Of a stretch of DNA of 21,370 nt, positions 16,001-19,064 are shown in pieces. The DNA lies in contig CAYJXJ010000070.1 in assembly GCA_964374095.1 (NCBI GenBank), forward strand, positions 1-21,370. The letters run 5' to 3'. The position numbers were made by a program, and so were the translations under genes. Under the pieces are notes generated by a model. The model was given only the letters and a program-made list of their open reading frames with translations, did not search any database and was not told the DNA's origin. This stretch comes from CAYJXJ01 sp964374095 (GTDB lineage: Bacteria; Elusimicrobiota; Elusimicrobia; UBA1565; UBA9628). Every line of letters starts with the position of its first letter. The first letter of the stretch is position 1.

Positions 16001-18984
16001 TCCGGGGCTATGTCGCGACGCTCGAGGCGGACGGTTCCTTCCGCTTCCCCAACGTCACCCCCGGTCCCTACATCCTCCGAATCAACCCCGAGATCGATAA
16101 TAATTCGAGCAACGGTGATGAGCTGCCCGCTTTGCGCCAGCTCATCACCGTCAGTTCCGATACCACCGTAGCGCCTATGAAACTCGACGCGGGTTCTGTT
16201 ATTGCGGGAACTCTGTTGTTGCCCCCGCAGACCAGCCTCAGCCGTACCTTTGAAGTTCGTCTTCTCGACAGCCTTGGCCGCAGCGTTCGCACCGTCCCCG
16301 CCGGCTTCAATAACTCCAATTCCGCGGGTTTCCTCTTCACCAAGATCGCCGACGGGAGCTACGCCTTGGCCGCCGTGGACCTGGGGTTCCCCCGGATCTT
16401 CGCCGCCCGACCCCGCTCCATACGCGTCGCGGGCCTCTCGCAGGAGGGGGAGGACATCGCCCTCCTGCGAACCGGAAACATACGGGGCAAGATCGCGATC
16501 CAAACCCGGCTTCCCGACGGGACCACCGGGCCCTTCCAGCTTATCTCCCACAACAACGCCAACCTCCTCCCCTTGGGCTTTAAAATCTCGGCGCGGGCCA
16601 ACCCCTGGTTTCAAGGCGGCCGGGTGGCGGCGCGCGGGTCGCGTTGCACGTTCGACGCCTGCCAATCGGTGTTCCTCGATCAAAACGACCAGTTCAACAT
16701 CGACAACCTCCTTCCCGGGACCTACGACATCCTGCTCCAGAGCCCGGATAACACGGGCGGCCGCCGGGAAGGCGGCTTGGCCCTGGTCCCGACCTCCCTG
16801 CCGGGCGTGCCGGTGACCGAGGGATTGCTGACCGACGTCGGCGCCGTCAACGTGCTCGCGGCCGTGGAACTGCGCGGCAAGATCACCGATTCGGCCTCCG
16901 GGTCCGCCTTGGCCGGCGTGGGGGTGGAGGCGCGTCCCGCCAAGCGTCAAGGAGGATCGCGGGCGCACCAGCGCGTGGACACGGATAGGGACGGCAACTA
17001 CCTTCTTAACGGCTTGGACCCCCGGACCCGCTACTACGATGTCATTGCGGGGGTCCGGTTGGAACGCAACGAAGGCGACGCGGTCTCGGCCTACGAGCAG
17101 AAAATCAGCCAGGGCGTTGACTTGAGTTGTACAACGACCCTCAATATCGGGCTTACCCCCGCGCCCTATTCCATACGCGGGCGCGTCGTGCCCGCGGGGG
17201 CGGGCGGCCCGCCGCTGGGCATACCCTCGGACGATTTCGGCGTGCGCCGGGCCGGGGCTCGGATCTTCCTGCAGAAGGACGGCGTCATCCCGGTGGTGAC
17301 TCCCATCGGCGACGTGATCGCCGACACCGACCGCGACGGCCGCTTCACCATCCCCGCCCTCACCGCGGGGAAGTACCGCCTGACCATCACCGCCCTGGAC
17401 TACGGGTCCCTCACCATCGTCGTCACCGTCATCGGGACCAGCCTCGACGTCGGCACGATCACCCTCACGCGGGGGGCGACGCTCGCGGGCAAGCTCACCA
17501 AGCCCGATGGCTCAAACCCCAGCGAGGAGGAGGCCCGCCGGATGTTCGCGGCGACCGCCGACCTCTCCGAGGTTCTCTTCGCGACCCTCGCCAAGGACGT
17601 CAACAGCCGGACGGTCACCGATTACGTGATCAGCGGTTTCCAGACCGGGCGTTCCTACCGGGTCATCGTGATCGACGAGCGCGACAACCGGGTCTCGCCC
17701 GAGGAGGCGCGCGCCGTCACGTTCTCGACCACGACCGAAACCCGGACCATGGACCTGGTCTTTCGGCCGAGCAAGCCGGCGGTCTTTGCGAAGGCGCGGC
17801 GTTCGGGAAGCGACTTCAAGGTCGAGTTCGAGCTGAGCCAGCCCCTGCGCGCCCGAACGGCCGACGACGACAAGCTTGACGTGGTGCTGACCACCTACGC
17901 CGCGCGGAACAACTTGACCGGTCTGGAGCTTTCCGGGGACCGCTCTAGGCTCTCCGGGGTCTATACCCCCGCGGCGGGGGAGACGAGCTTCTCTTTGCTC
18001 CTCCAAGGCTACAGCTCGGTGCGGGATTCGGAGTCGCGCGACCCCGTCAACCCGGAGTTCCGCCTCTCCACCATCGCCACCTTCTACATCGGATTGGACG
18101 GCCTGCACCAGAACCAGCTCGGCAACTTCGCGGGCGGCAACCTCGTCGTGGACGGGGAGAAGGGCCGGGTGGACATGCCCGCCGGGGCCTTCGGCGTCGA
18201 CGCCTCCTCGGACGTGGAGGTGGCGCTGCGGATATCCTCGGAATCCCTGTCGAAGTTCGGGGTGACTTCGTTAGGCGCGGGCCGGTCCTTGCGCTTCGCC
18301 TCGGCGGCCTACCCGGACAACATCCTTCGGGCCATGGCCGCCACCCCGCCCGCGGTGAGCCCCTTCAGCGCCTTCTACGATATCCTGCTCCCGCTGGGGA
18401 TCAAGACCGCGCTGGCCAAGGCGGTCAAGATGACGATCCAGTACCCGGAGGGGACCGATCCCACCACCCTCAACCTGTACTGGTTCAACCCCGCGGCCAA
18501 CGCCTACATCCTACAGCAGGACGTGACCGGGGCGGCCCCCGAAATCGACTACGAGAACCGCACCATCACCATCAACGTCAACCACTTCTCGACCTTCATC
18601 CTCTTCCAGACCGGGGTCAACGTGATCACGGGCGACACCTTCGCGGGGACCGACATCGAGGCCTTCAGCTTCCCCAACCCCTTCGACCTCCAGGCCAAGA
18701 CCGTGACCACCATCCACCCGACCAATACCCATGTGGTGCGCGGCACCATGATCCGCTTCTCCCTGGGCCCCGGCATCGAGGGGTCCGGATCGGTGCGAAT
18801 ATACAACGTCAACGGCGAGCGCATACGCACCCTCGACCTCGGCGTGCTGACCGGGGGCAAGCACTACTACCAGGCCTGGGACGGCCGCAACGACGCCGGA
18901 CGCGACGTCTCCAGCGGCATCTACATGGGGCAGATCAAGGTGGGGACCAAGTCAAAATTCTTCAAGATGGCGGTCGTCAAGTGA
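2257..18984 (+). CDS. Giant 5575-codon frame: GT-C/TPR glycosyltransferase fused to secreted multi-domain surface protein
   Basis: One uninterrupted frame. Approximate residue map: 1-420, multi-pass GT-C (TMTC/DUF1736-like) membrane domain; 425-585, TPRs; 586-643, start of a Kelch-protein N-terminal region; about 644-810, readthrough of antisense hicBA; 815-945, more of that N-terminal region; about 946-1180, readthrough of an antisense protease, small RNA and tRNA; 1181-1900, 14 Kelch motifs; 1908-2037, galactose-oxidase C-terminal-like; 2040-2142, FN3; 2145-2545, BNR propeller; 2560-3268, beta-helix; 3342-3982, Ig-like and FlgD-like; 3983-5168, carboxypeptidase-regulatory-like; 5168-5462, uncharacterised beta domain; 5469-5575, FlgD-like C-terminus. 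The TTG at 2257 gives a plausible N-terminus (MQVNASWRRTVLAPAALVAAGWLAW), but no good Shine-Dalgarno fits it. An inner-membrane enzyme joined to an exported surface protein is topologically odd. I infer that two ancestral genes are joined. The open frame is certain; translation as one protein is not. Confidence 0.8.
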   Translation: MQVNASWRRTVLAPAALVAAGWLAWQGTLQNGFVYDDEILIVKNEAIRSLTPVSKFLKPESQYDGADKSRHTWRPLSVFSHALIYKAAGLDPRAYHLANIVIHIANSLLAYALILALFGSLPTAFATALVFVLHPAQTEAVAWASAQSNLLYVLFYLAALLSFKFGRRAPSMVFFCMSLLSKESAVTLPLALLLFHGFFRSTASNPNSTGSSAGSGKDKEKQSLFAFQALRSGAPYLLLAVLYIALRAGALGKTAQTGYWAGGFIPQMLTMAKGMALYVRIALWPDPLSLEYLFPVKHVVDLEVLGSIVLLTGLLGFGISRLRRVPAGNASPEGRPGRSASGLDRDPRVGLGILFFFLALGPVSNIIPINTVINERYLYLPILGLALAMAAMLERRKALVPAFAAACAVYALLTVSRSLDWKDSRTLLAETVKTAPQSSRVHSGIADALFQAGKIREAAEEYRVALAIELRRDPLLERVGAFDSWPPELLDRAGEYRRSLQLAVERPQTLANLGALALRLRQPEKALGYLLLAREIGADGPEAWNNLAVALGETGETDGAIAELEALLARYPGDRKALHNLAMFRETLLSPELARSFPSLGEKWAGLSRLAYRETADGFEPGGSWGGLKPEERAALEALARRELGTQQSDEILDAHPGLSKQSPQRPDGQLAVIGNDQGGRGIPNPFLKHDVASGLTDKGKSCPAESLNGLPGRNDRKGHRLDGDFESGNQGMRSQGKANLALGRGTNVETDGLPEVGKGLLHGPALAGHVEFGAQGDIPASLPLHDRRKTVAHDSSITDAPGSRKDAGNAAAAQRFKGVTILPRRYGEPYTVRLGDSSVSVRPLGGRPAPGRVSGGAVLYAGAYPETSVLLSASETEVEEFYYLRSPEAPREFLQELRPSGRIKSFALTSDGNLAALDASGTRVLELSRPVLIDARGRRRLGAFTLSRRVGKADGIGGDRDKLSVDAVHCQSHALQGVGAQKRLGLRVAEHHPSAGLPALDPGRDLGHLSGHNAAIRQLEGPGLGGFDAYAAQERSRDPGVGGSGVHQRVDGELSPLARGVADLDGLVEGSHTRSIAHAPAARHTFEKRPGNFELRAEIRRGRLAPTPADDPPGLRVLELHADHSIADAPILSRSRRARQESNPDLQLSMQPLYPLSYGRSTARRARNSAPGEILAKGRGESGVFLALSFDDRGLKYPLLIDPAWRYPASLNMGSARMFASATVLPNGKVLVVGGCSASGCVSGTDVLFTAELYDPASGTWTTTGILGSGRRRRHSATLLPNGTVLIAGGDNGADPAYFTTEIYNPATESFSSGGIMTSTRTDHQAVLLQGGRVLVIGGCGGLGQECNTAEIYNPATDSWATTANMINRRRAFPAIRLRDGRVLVAGGDRGVGGCGANEVIQAEIFDPAGGGGAGTWTATANLNNSRYGDSAVLLPDGRVLIAGAFKCSTCGGPPGEIWNPATGTWSTVASPGSIRSDGNSGHLLPDGRVLLIGGQDGGCGVGVHSTTRIYDPDTATWSAGPTMAERRRNHISALLPNGQVLVAGGFNVSFVNSDSQLYDVGMGTWAATGALSARFMHSSTLLPNGTVLVAGGNSGGGALSTAQFYSPQSGAWTTTGPLNIARSGHSALLLPSGKILVAGGPGTSAELYDPTTGSWATTGSLRDSRLRAAMALLNDGRVLITGSEGPPSKSTAEIYDPLAGIWERISSMSTPRHGHTITVLPSGKVLVVGGYNGGSYVGTAELYDPVTGTWSSTNSPPGTRHLHSATRLQNGKVLVAGGYTGGPSDASAAVYNPATGLWSGTGGFAGGGRHAHGAALLPNGKVLIMGGEPAGASAPLSTAEVYDPASGAWSQIGSMGSCRDFPVPTLLPDGRVLVAGGECPGGTALSTADLVRYTEYDFDLSTKAFVRPVIAAVGGSGSFPVTVGPGSVYTVTGTTFTGVGGDSGTQGRPGHSPANYPRALLIPNGSASYGFFGSATNLSDISTSIYGTQEQTYYTQGKSSTTFDIRIPSGIACGYYNLHVVANGVLGTGVALRVVPTAPAVAPTAATPAFDEITGAGFKARWTNTTEPGVTGYVVQASTAADFNSAASSATSFTTYLAATSATVTGLPSDKPFFFRVAAENCGGLGPFSGVLGSSQTKVSVTVSSSQTNGHTGRNMVRASNGDLYYAYVKRFLSGSPPITSRLHIFVAKSVDGGRTWADTTPGPAVHYSGGIADNKDQDNPQLAIASDNSLHLVWSGNCLTLPGCTDTLPEENKIQYSSAPAGGTLWTPWKQIPGDVLGSWEEYPSLAIDEDDILHLVWEGEGPASNFGIRYSSRPAIGGEFWGGYIDALVPVGSGGYHRPSLAADIGGLLHVAGSGPFPGEQIWHVSKTGIGPWTAPYNVSATPTYPQFNPSIAVDSAGNLHVLWAGFDSVTPGGAQIRYARKNADGLWTSVVGVQPIAGYPQQTPSIAVDSLNSIYAVWSGNDAFSPVAQIKLSKSANFGLTWSPWVNISTGSGPNPHEFPKIRHAGFLNGAGPLDIAWKDSTLPGLSNFTARFYSDDSVVMSTGLPALECGTLATVPAGYPTIQAAVTGTPTPLSAGNHCIKIGPGTYPEAIKIQNINTLTKRVFIVNFGGANPVIEPPLGQPGIHVMNQDVTINGLTVAPTVSVPYGIQVSSPNFKGTKLTITGGANISSAAFRFDGGTAFVSNGRYTVSAATGVYINSNGNSIDQSTVTSSSAKPAVEISQSANNTVSSSYVNNIFGGFDGVSLLLSTGAVSNTVSQSSVVTGLGGAGVKITNASSNTLSGVSITLAKYGVVIASAAYNVISQSTVSINVAGGRAVWVHTGFYNTFSESVLSNVSGEAIVVEESTGTLISRSSSTSQASTILGRFIGVSSTTISQSSFKNPLGPVVAFIGRSSYNLVSDSFFESGNQSTALYLSDASNNTINRCSIVNRDSSFNALGIEFGSNFNAVVQSTMAGQTGLNISETLGNLVTRCYAEGATGIRVRGSTGTVITSSILVGRSAAGLSLGESEYNFKRNVDLTVSSNVILGSGAAYGIEVGTANWGPVRLSSNTVRGALTGILVKTQPTGTSVWITSNTILPELSAAQDTYGIRIKDLPIGATIFNNAVVLRNAGGNGAFNTYGIFLDNSSRVLVVGNRVSNPGAISDGGFWGLYALSGGDHEILFNDFNSTGSLRRSYLLELFGSPGARVRNNVFLSSVTVTESSATVRYWAGSEAGMLSDYNNFFSSNSLNTGIWVAGSHQFPGAWQTGTGGQDAHSRAVHPRWAQPGAGVEDFHPRSTAGRFNPVTQGFVADSVSAKTIDGGDPADAFALETGPNGGKPNMGSYGGTAEASRSPTLAYDRLLTVLPGETHDPGTLTGKGKTARNVYVTQRFLVQVKAVDEFFNLDSTVGDTVRLSTAGALASNFPQTAALVSGATVFSNMFFTASSAPASILATDITNGVIGAGVSSSFGVLAVSSPAVTISIPVNAVRSTLGGKFSGAATDNVSIGSVTVAIRRIDAADRWWDWATTSTGVFISAIPVYATATVTPELSPAAAWSINFKDLDLTDYNTYYVIVRATNPVEAMGIAQTTFSFNSTFFNPFAGDGKGSAYLSTSAVTGCQPIVSTITFTVAPERIFGGGAIALRLPTGWGPRPGGFARVNELAPLPLPPPGTFYVASPSDFTMDFNPPKRGNSVLGENWVVFTPTGTLGSGQKVQFVYQGFPPGGPLSAKTNSFSVMVQGVADSYLAAIATSPAFNALAANAAARIGFAPESPLSLGPMQTSPTMQITVADACGSSTAVGSNLVVSLQAGNFAALDNKATFYFTSGGSTTSYVTVGALAGVSPPFYYHTSTAGASFELLFATATMPGGGRATAARYVTLLSTSISLSDVSVDTGALISGALTATMTASGFAAPLVVNFKPTPYNVRWEVIVATDTVNFSSSAVMRRLGTGDPGRGVSWNGVDEVGTHPRTVGPGVYFVKIALEDGLAVSTRARVYIPTLASIYGTVNSTGASAHVVAFGKGANYGSFAVADTTGFFQIFGLKAGETYQVDASTAIRDAATGQFVRLTMSTRNVVAADGGTDVGDIPFPTPGFLRVFVEAPVPSPRETWGTVQAHNADYTRTAFGTLHFATGSANSDNGGLGFGTAVDTWTVLGLPPGRYDLEVNLYQLGLSTRVTSKQVISGQFTDVPIVIAKQANVYGLAIMPTTTTFGAYISVQGTKTGATLPSVFGGCFVPGAGGGLNPTISTYSLFGLDSGSWTITAKSEGFVGVSSFVYIPGSADVGDPALGGFDLRLATGGVISGTITVIGNTNGISNALPGETLPGTLFNLHIGAYNPATFSRSSVRLRVPKSAAVTSSTFTLYGLENGAWQLFAGLPGFSEGRSSVTVSAGLGSASLALQANDARVSMTVLLPSGLEPPSEYKKVALLIRGPGIEPRLRELVGSNTIHYHLSSATWQSPPLGPGPYVFEGAYGPSGMQRTVEQTLSNNATASIVMDFRASTFSVRGILLLTGTIVFSSAAYSVSISSVPGLLANAGATSYCLMGSSVPITTSTAHMELLPFDPRRGGALGGSLFGAASAASSCDEVPLPLGVGLNSPNPFRGYVATLEADGSFRFPNVTPGPYILRINPEIDNNSSNGDELPALRQLITVSSDTTVAPMKLDAGSVIAGTLLLPPQTSLSRTFEVRLLDSLGRSVRTVPAGFNNSNSAGFLFTKIADGSYALAAVDLGFPRIFAARPRSIRVAGLSQEGEDIALLRTGNIRGKIAIQTRLPDGTTGPFQLISHNNANLLPLGFKISARANPWFQGGRVAARGSRCTFDACQSVFLDQNDQFNIDNLLPGTYDILLQSPDNTGGRREGGLALVPTSLPGVPVTEGLLTDVGAVNVLAAVELRGKITDSASGSALAGVGVEARPAKRQGGSRAHQRVDTDRDGNYLLNGLDPRTRYYDVIAGVRLERNEGDAVSAYEQKISQGVDLSCTTTLNIGLTPAPYSIRGRVVPAGAGGPPLGIPSDDFGVRRAGARIFLQKDGVIPVVTPIGDVIADTDRDGRFTIPALTAGKYRLTITALDYGSLTIVVTVIGTSLDVGTITLTRGATLAGKLTKPDGSNPSEEEARRMFAATADLSEVLFATLAKDVNSRTVTDYVISGFQTGRSYRVIVIDERDNRVSPEEARAVTFSTTTETRTMDLVFRPSKPAVFAKARRSGSDFKVEFELSQPLRARTADDDKLDVVLTTYAARNNLTGLELSGDRSRLSGVYTPAAGETSFSLLLQGYSSVRDSESRDPVNPEFRLSTIATFYIGLDGLHQNQLGNFAGGNLVVDGEKGRVDMPAGAFGVDASSDVEVALRISSESLSKFGVTSLGAGRSLRFASAAYPDNILRAMAATPPAVSPFSAFYDILLPLGIKTALAKAVKMTIQYPEGTDPTTLNLYWFNPAANAYILQQDVTGAAPEIDYENRTITINVNHFSTFILFQTGVNVITGDTFAGTDIEAFSFPNPFDLQAKTVTTIHPTNTHVVRGTMIRFSLGPGIEGSGSVRIYNVNGERIRTLDLGVLTGGKHYYQAWDGRNDAGRDVSSGIYMGQIKVGTKSKFFKMAVVK
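4186..4416 (-). CDS. hicA: HicA-family mRNA interferase toxin
   Basis: This 76-residue protein has the double-stranded-RNA-binding-like HicA fold. It shows AIQTFGRAGFSFVRQSGSHIVLQK, with the catalytic histidine in GSH (residue 29), then TTLVVPNHRELAIGTLRALLRKAGMSIEDFVALL, the standard family C-terminus. HicA degrades mRNA independently of the ribosome and is neutralised by HicB. It lies 3 bp downstream of hicB on the same strand, in antitoxin-first order. The ATG is at 4414-4416 and the stop TAA at 4186-4188. The gene is entirely antisense to the giant plus-strand frame and shares its codon register, so plus-strand stops (TTA, CTA or TCA here) are simply absent. It looks intact. Confidence 0.92.
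   Translation of the reverse strand: MPLPVVSAGEAIQTFGRAGFSFVRQSGSHIVLQKRVGNSTTTLVVPNHRELAIGTLRALLRKAGMSIEDFVALLRS
4420..4638 (-). CDS. hicB: HicB-family antitoxin (short form)
   Basis: From GTG at 4636-4638 the product is 72 residues. It shows YSFSAIVEREGRWYVALCPELDVASQGRSVEKALSNLREAVSLYIRSA, the partial RNase-H-like HicB fold that binds HicA. The long form's C-terminal ribbon-helix-helix or HTH DNA-binding domain is absent; the protein ends LALGSHPLITTLEVTV, as in other mini-HicB proteins. An upstream ATG at 4701 would add 21 residues (MGGGRVPRVLAAPGSIC...) with no family similarity, and it lies upstream of the promoter, so I reject it. The GTG is the base at which transcription should start, so the mRNA is probably leaderless. 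It forms an operon with hicA. Confidence 0.9.
   Translation of the reverse strand: MSYSFSAIVEREGRWYVALCPELDVASQGRSVEKALSNLREAVSLYIRSASKSEIRLALGSHPLITTLEVTV
4645..4673 (-). promoter_or_regulatory. hicBA promoter (extended -10, leaderless)
   Basis: On the minus strand TTGCGG (4668-4673) and TATACT (4645-4650) are 17 bp apart, and TG-T before the -10 makes it an extended -10. Only 6 nt separate the -10 from the GTG start codon. The 14 bp at 4645-4658 match the motif GCRTSTGYTATACT shared with two other promoters in this window. Confidence 0.75.
5080..5475 (-). CDS. Retropepsin-like (clan AA) aspartic protease-like protein
   Basis: From ATG at 5473-5475 the product is 131 residues. EPIEIGNPARKGRKLSIDALVDAGATYTWVPAPLLRRIGV is the typical opening of small bacterial clan AA aspartic protease domains. 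In these proteins one D-T/S-G motif per subunit is followed by AT-x-T-x-(I/V/L)-P and the active site forms by dimerisation. GRVVSRKVAEVTARV, WVVFGDAESEPLLGAYTLEGVRLTVD supplies the flap and hydrophobic-hydrophobic-G (LLGAYTLE) region. Here the catalytic triad reads DAG instead of DTG/DSG, so activity is uncertain. The function in small free-standing versions is not established. A 12-codon upstream extension (MAGRRGVCYTAG) spans the promoter and is rejected. The gene lies antisense to and in codon register with the giant frame. Confidence 0.82.
   Translation of the reverse strand: MGTFHEPIEIGNPARKGRKLSIDALVDAGATYTWVPAPLLRRIGVKPTESWPFKLADGRVVSRKVAEVTARVKGRESGTWVVFGDAESEPLLGAYTLEGVRLTVDCVHRELVPVAAYAVGFAHAPRERKRA
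5482..5495 (-). promoter_or_regulatory. Promoter of the aspartic protease-like gene
   Basis: TATACT (5482-5487) with upstream TG-C gives an extended -10. There is no good -35 at 17 bp (TGGCGG). Exactly 6 nt separate the -10 from the ATG, as for hicB, which predicts a leaderless mRNA. It matches the shared motif GCRTSTGYTATACT. Confidence 0.65.
5552..5625 (-). ncRNA. Candidate small RNA (about 74 nt) with hairpin, mini-ORF and terminator
   Basis: A strong promoter predicts a 5' end near 5625, and a terminator-like hairpin predicts a 3' end near 5552. Between them is a 6-bp stem (CCAGGA/TCCTGG, 5596-5601 and 5609-5614) closing the 7-nt loop CTCGTAA. This looks like an anticodon arm, but no D- or T-arm accompanies it. 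The RNA also begins a few bases before an ATG (5622-5620) encoding the peptide MQFQDS with its TAA in the loop, so it might be a leaderless micro-ORF. It lies between a tRNA-like gene and the aspartic protease gene, all on the minus strand. It is not a family I recognise; the identification rests on signals only. Confidence 0.45.
5553..5582 (-). terminator. Terminator-like hairpin
   Basis: On the minus strand a 9-bp stem (GGGGTCGGC with GCCGGCCCC, one G-T pair) closes a GCAA tetraloop (5561-5582) and is followed by TTCGTATTT. The T-tract is broken, so termination may be partial, with readthrough into the protease gene possible. Confidence 0.5.
5632..5659 (-). promoter_or_regulatory. Strong sigma-70 promoter of the small RNA
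   Basis: TTGACA (5654-5659) and TATACT (5632-5637) are 16 bp apart with an extended TG-C before the -10. This is the best promoter in the window. Its 5632-5645 segment differs from the hicB promoter segment by one base in 14. It begins 8 bp beyond the 3' end of the tRNA-like gene. Confidence 0.75.
5668..5739 (-). tRNA. tRNA-like gene: arginine-type body with GCU anticodon, possibly a pseudogene
   Basis: The 72-nt sequence folds as a class I tRNA. It has a perfect 7-bp acceptor stem (GCGCCCG/CGGGCGC), a 4-bp D stem (GCTC/GAGC), loop AATGGATA, a 5-bp T stem with TTCGATT loop, and discriminator G73. No CCA is encoded. The anticodon loop reads ATGCTAA, so the anticodon is GCU, which reads serine codons AGC/AGU. 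Serine tRNAs have a long variable arm; this one has 4 nt. The acceptor, D loop with A20, C35 and U36 match arginine tRNAs such as Arg(UCU). The anticodon stem has two mismatches (27-43 G-A and 29-41 U-U), so it may be decayed. It lies antisense inside the giant frame. Confidence 0.75.
5748..5787 (-). promoter_or_regulatory. tRNA promoter candidate and leader hairpin
   Basis: TAAAAT (5779-5784) with upstream TG-C is a candidate extended -10; no -35 is obvious. Between it and the tRNA lies a perfect 8-bp hairpin (5748-5755 with 5763-5770). On the transcribed strand its 7-nt loop reads TTACGAG, the exact reverse complement of the loop of the small-RNA hairpin at 5602-5608. Confidence 0.45.
5796..7960 (+). 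other. Module: DP-W ending plus 14 Kelch motifs (two propellers)
   Basis: After ALSFDDRGLKYPLLIDPAWRYP the sequence has 14 repeats of about 50 residues. Each contains a LLPNGKVLVVGG-like strand, an AELYDPATGTW-like strand and a following R-x-H/R stretch. The count fits two seven-bladed beta-propellers. Kelch propellers of this type occur in secreted galactose-oxidase-like proteins and in adhesins. No catalytic cysteine/tyrosine set of galactose oxidase can be assigned. Confidence 0.85.
7045..7054 (+). repeat. Poly-G tract of ten in the Kelch region
   Basis: Ten consecutive G lie within the AGGNSGGGALS part of a Kelch motif. It is the longest homopolymer noticed in the window. Loss of one G would put translation into a frame that stops at 7244-7246; gain of one G into a frame that stops at 7251-7253. 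Slippage either way therefore ends the protein near residue 1663. Confidence 0.8.
7961..9890 (+). other. Module: galactose-oxidase C-terminal-like, FN3 and BNR/sialidase-like propeller
   Basis: 7979-8365 resembles the Ig-like domain that follows Kelch in galactose oxidases (SVYTVTGTTFTGV, RALLIPNGSASYGF, IPSGIACGYYNLHVVANGV). 8374-8680 is a fibronectin type III domain (GFKARWTNTTEPGVTGYVVQ, TVTGLPSDKPFFFRVAAEN). 8690-9890 has repeated PSLAIDEDDILHLVWEGE / PSIAVDSAGNLHVLWAGF / SVDGGRTWADT motifs typical of BNR or sialidase-like propellers. No sialidase arginine triad is evident, so a binding role is more likely than catalysis. Confidence 0.75.
9891..12290 (+). other. Module: right-handed parallel beta-helix
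   Basis: The region opens with PAGYPTIQAAVTGTPTPLSAG and IKIGPGTYPEAIKI, the usual entry to pectin-lyase-like beta-helices. It continues with many short N/S-rich rungs, such as ASSNTLSGVSITLAKYGVVI and ASNNTINRCSIVN. It ends with YNNFFSSNSLN and the GSYGGTAEASRS segment common at helix ends. The probable role is a long rigid stalk or carbohydrate-binding surface. Confidence 0.8.
12291..18660 (+). other. Module: Ig-like, FlgD-like and carboxypeptidase-regulatory-like repeats
   Basis: 12291-13010 has bacterial Ig-like domains (RFLVQVKAVDEFFNLDSTVGD; KFSGAATDNVSIGSVTVAIR). 13880-14200 is FlgD-like (GVSWNGVDEVGTHPRTVGPG, YFVKIA). From 14205 to about 17760 there are about nine carboxypeptidase-regulatory-like units, each opening with a strand such as SIYGTVNS, VISGTITV, NIRGKIAI, ELRGKITD or SIRGRVVP and ending in a G-x-Y/F-x-hydrophobic strand. 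17760-18640 is a beta-rich region with VDMPAGAFGVD that I cannot place firmly. These modules normally form extended surface rods. Confidence 0.7.
18661..18984 (+). other. Module: FlgD-like C-terminal (type IX-style) domain
   Basis: The last 107 residues contain FSFPNPFDLQ, MIRFSLGPGIEGSGSVRIYN, GERIRTLDL, YYQAWDGRNDAGRDVSSGIY and the terminal KSKFFKMAVVK. This is the classic FlgD-Ig/T9SS-type C-terminal sorting pattern (NPF, WDG-N-x-G, SG-Y, K-F-K-hydrophobic end). It predicts export and outer-surface attachment, which fits the PorV-like gene directly downstream. Confidence 0.85.
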
Positions 18985-19064
18985 GGGGCCTGCGCCACCA
19001 TCAAATGGAAGCGCAGGTCCTACCCTATGACACATTGCCTCTGGCGCGTGGAGCGGGCGCTGGA

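Noticed and set aside
14974..16968. Long minus-strand open frame of 664 codons
   Set aside because: It is complementary to the well-supported carboxypeptidase-regulatory-like repeats. Its product is a low-complexity Gly/Arg/Glu mix with no domain, a GC-rich shadow frame. The same applies to 5782-7137, 2944-3993 and 9100-10056 on the minus strand.
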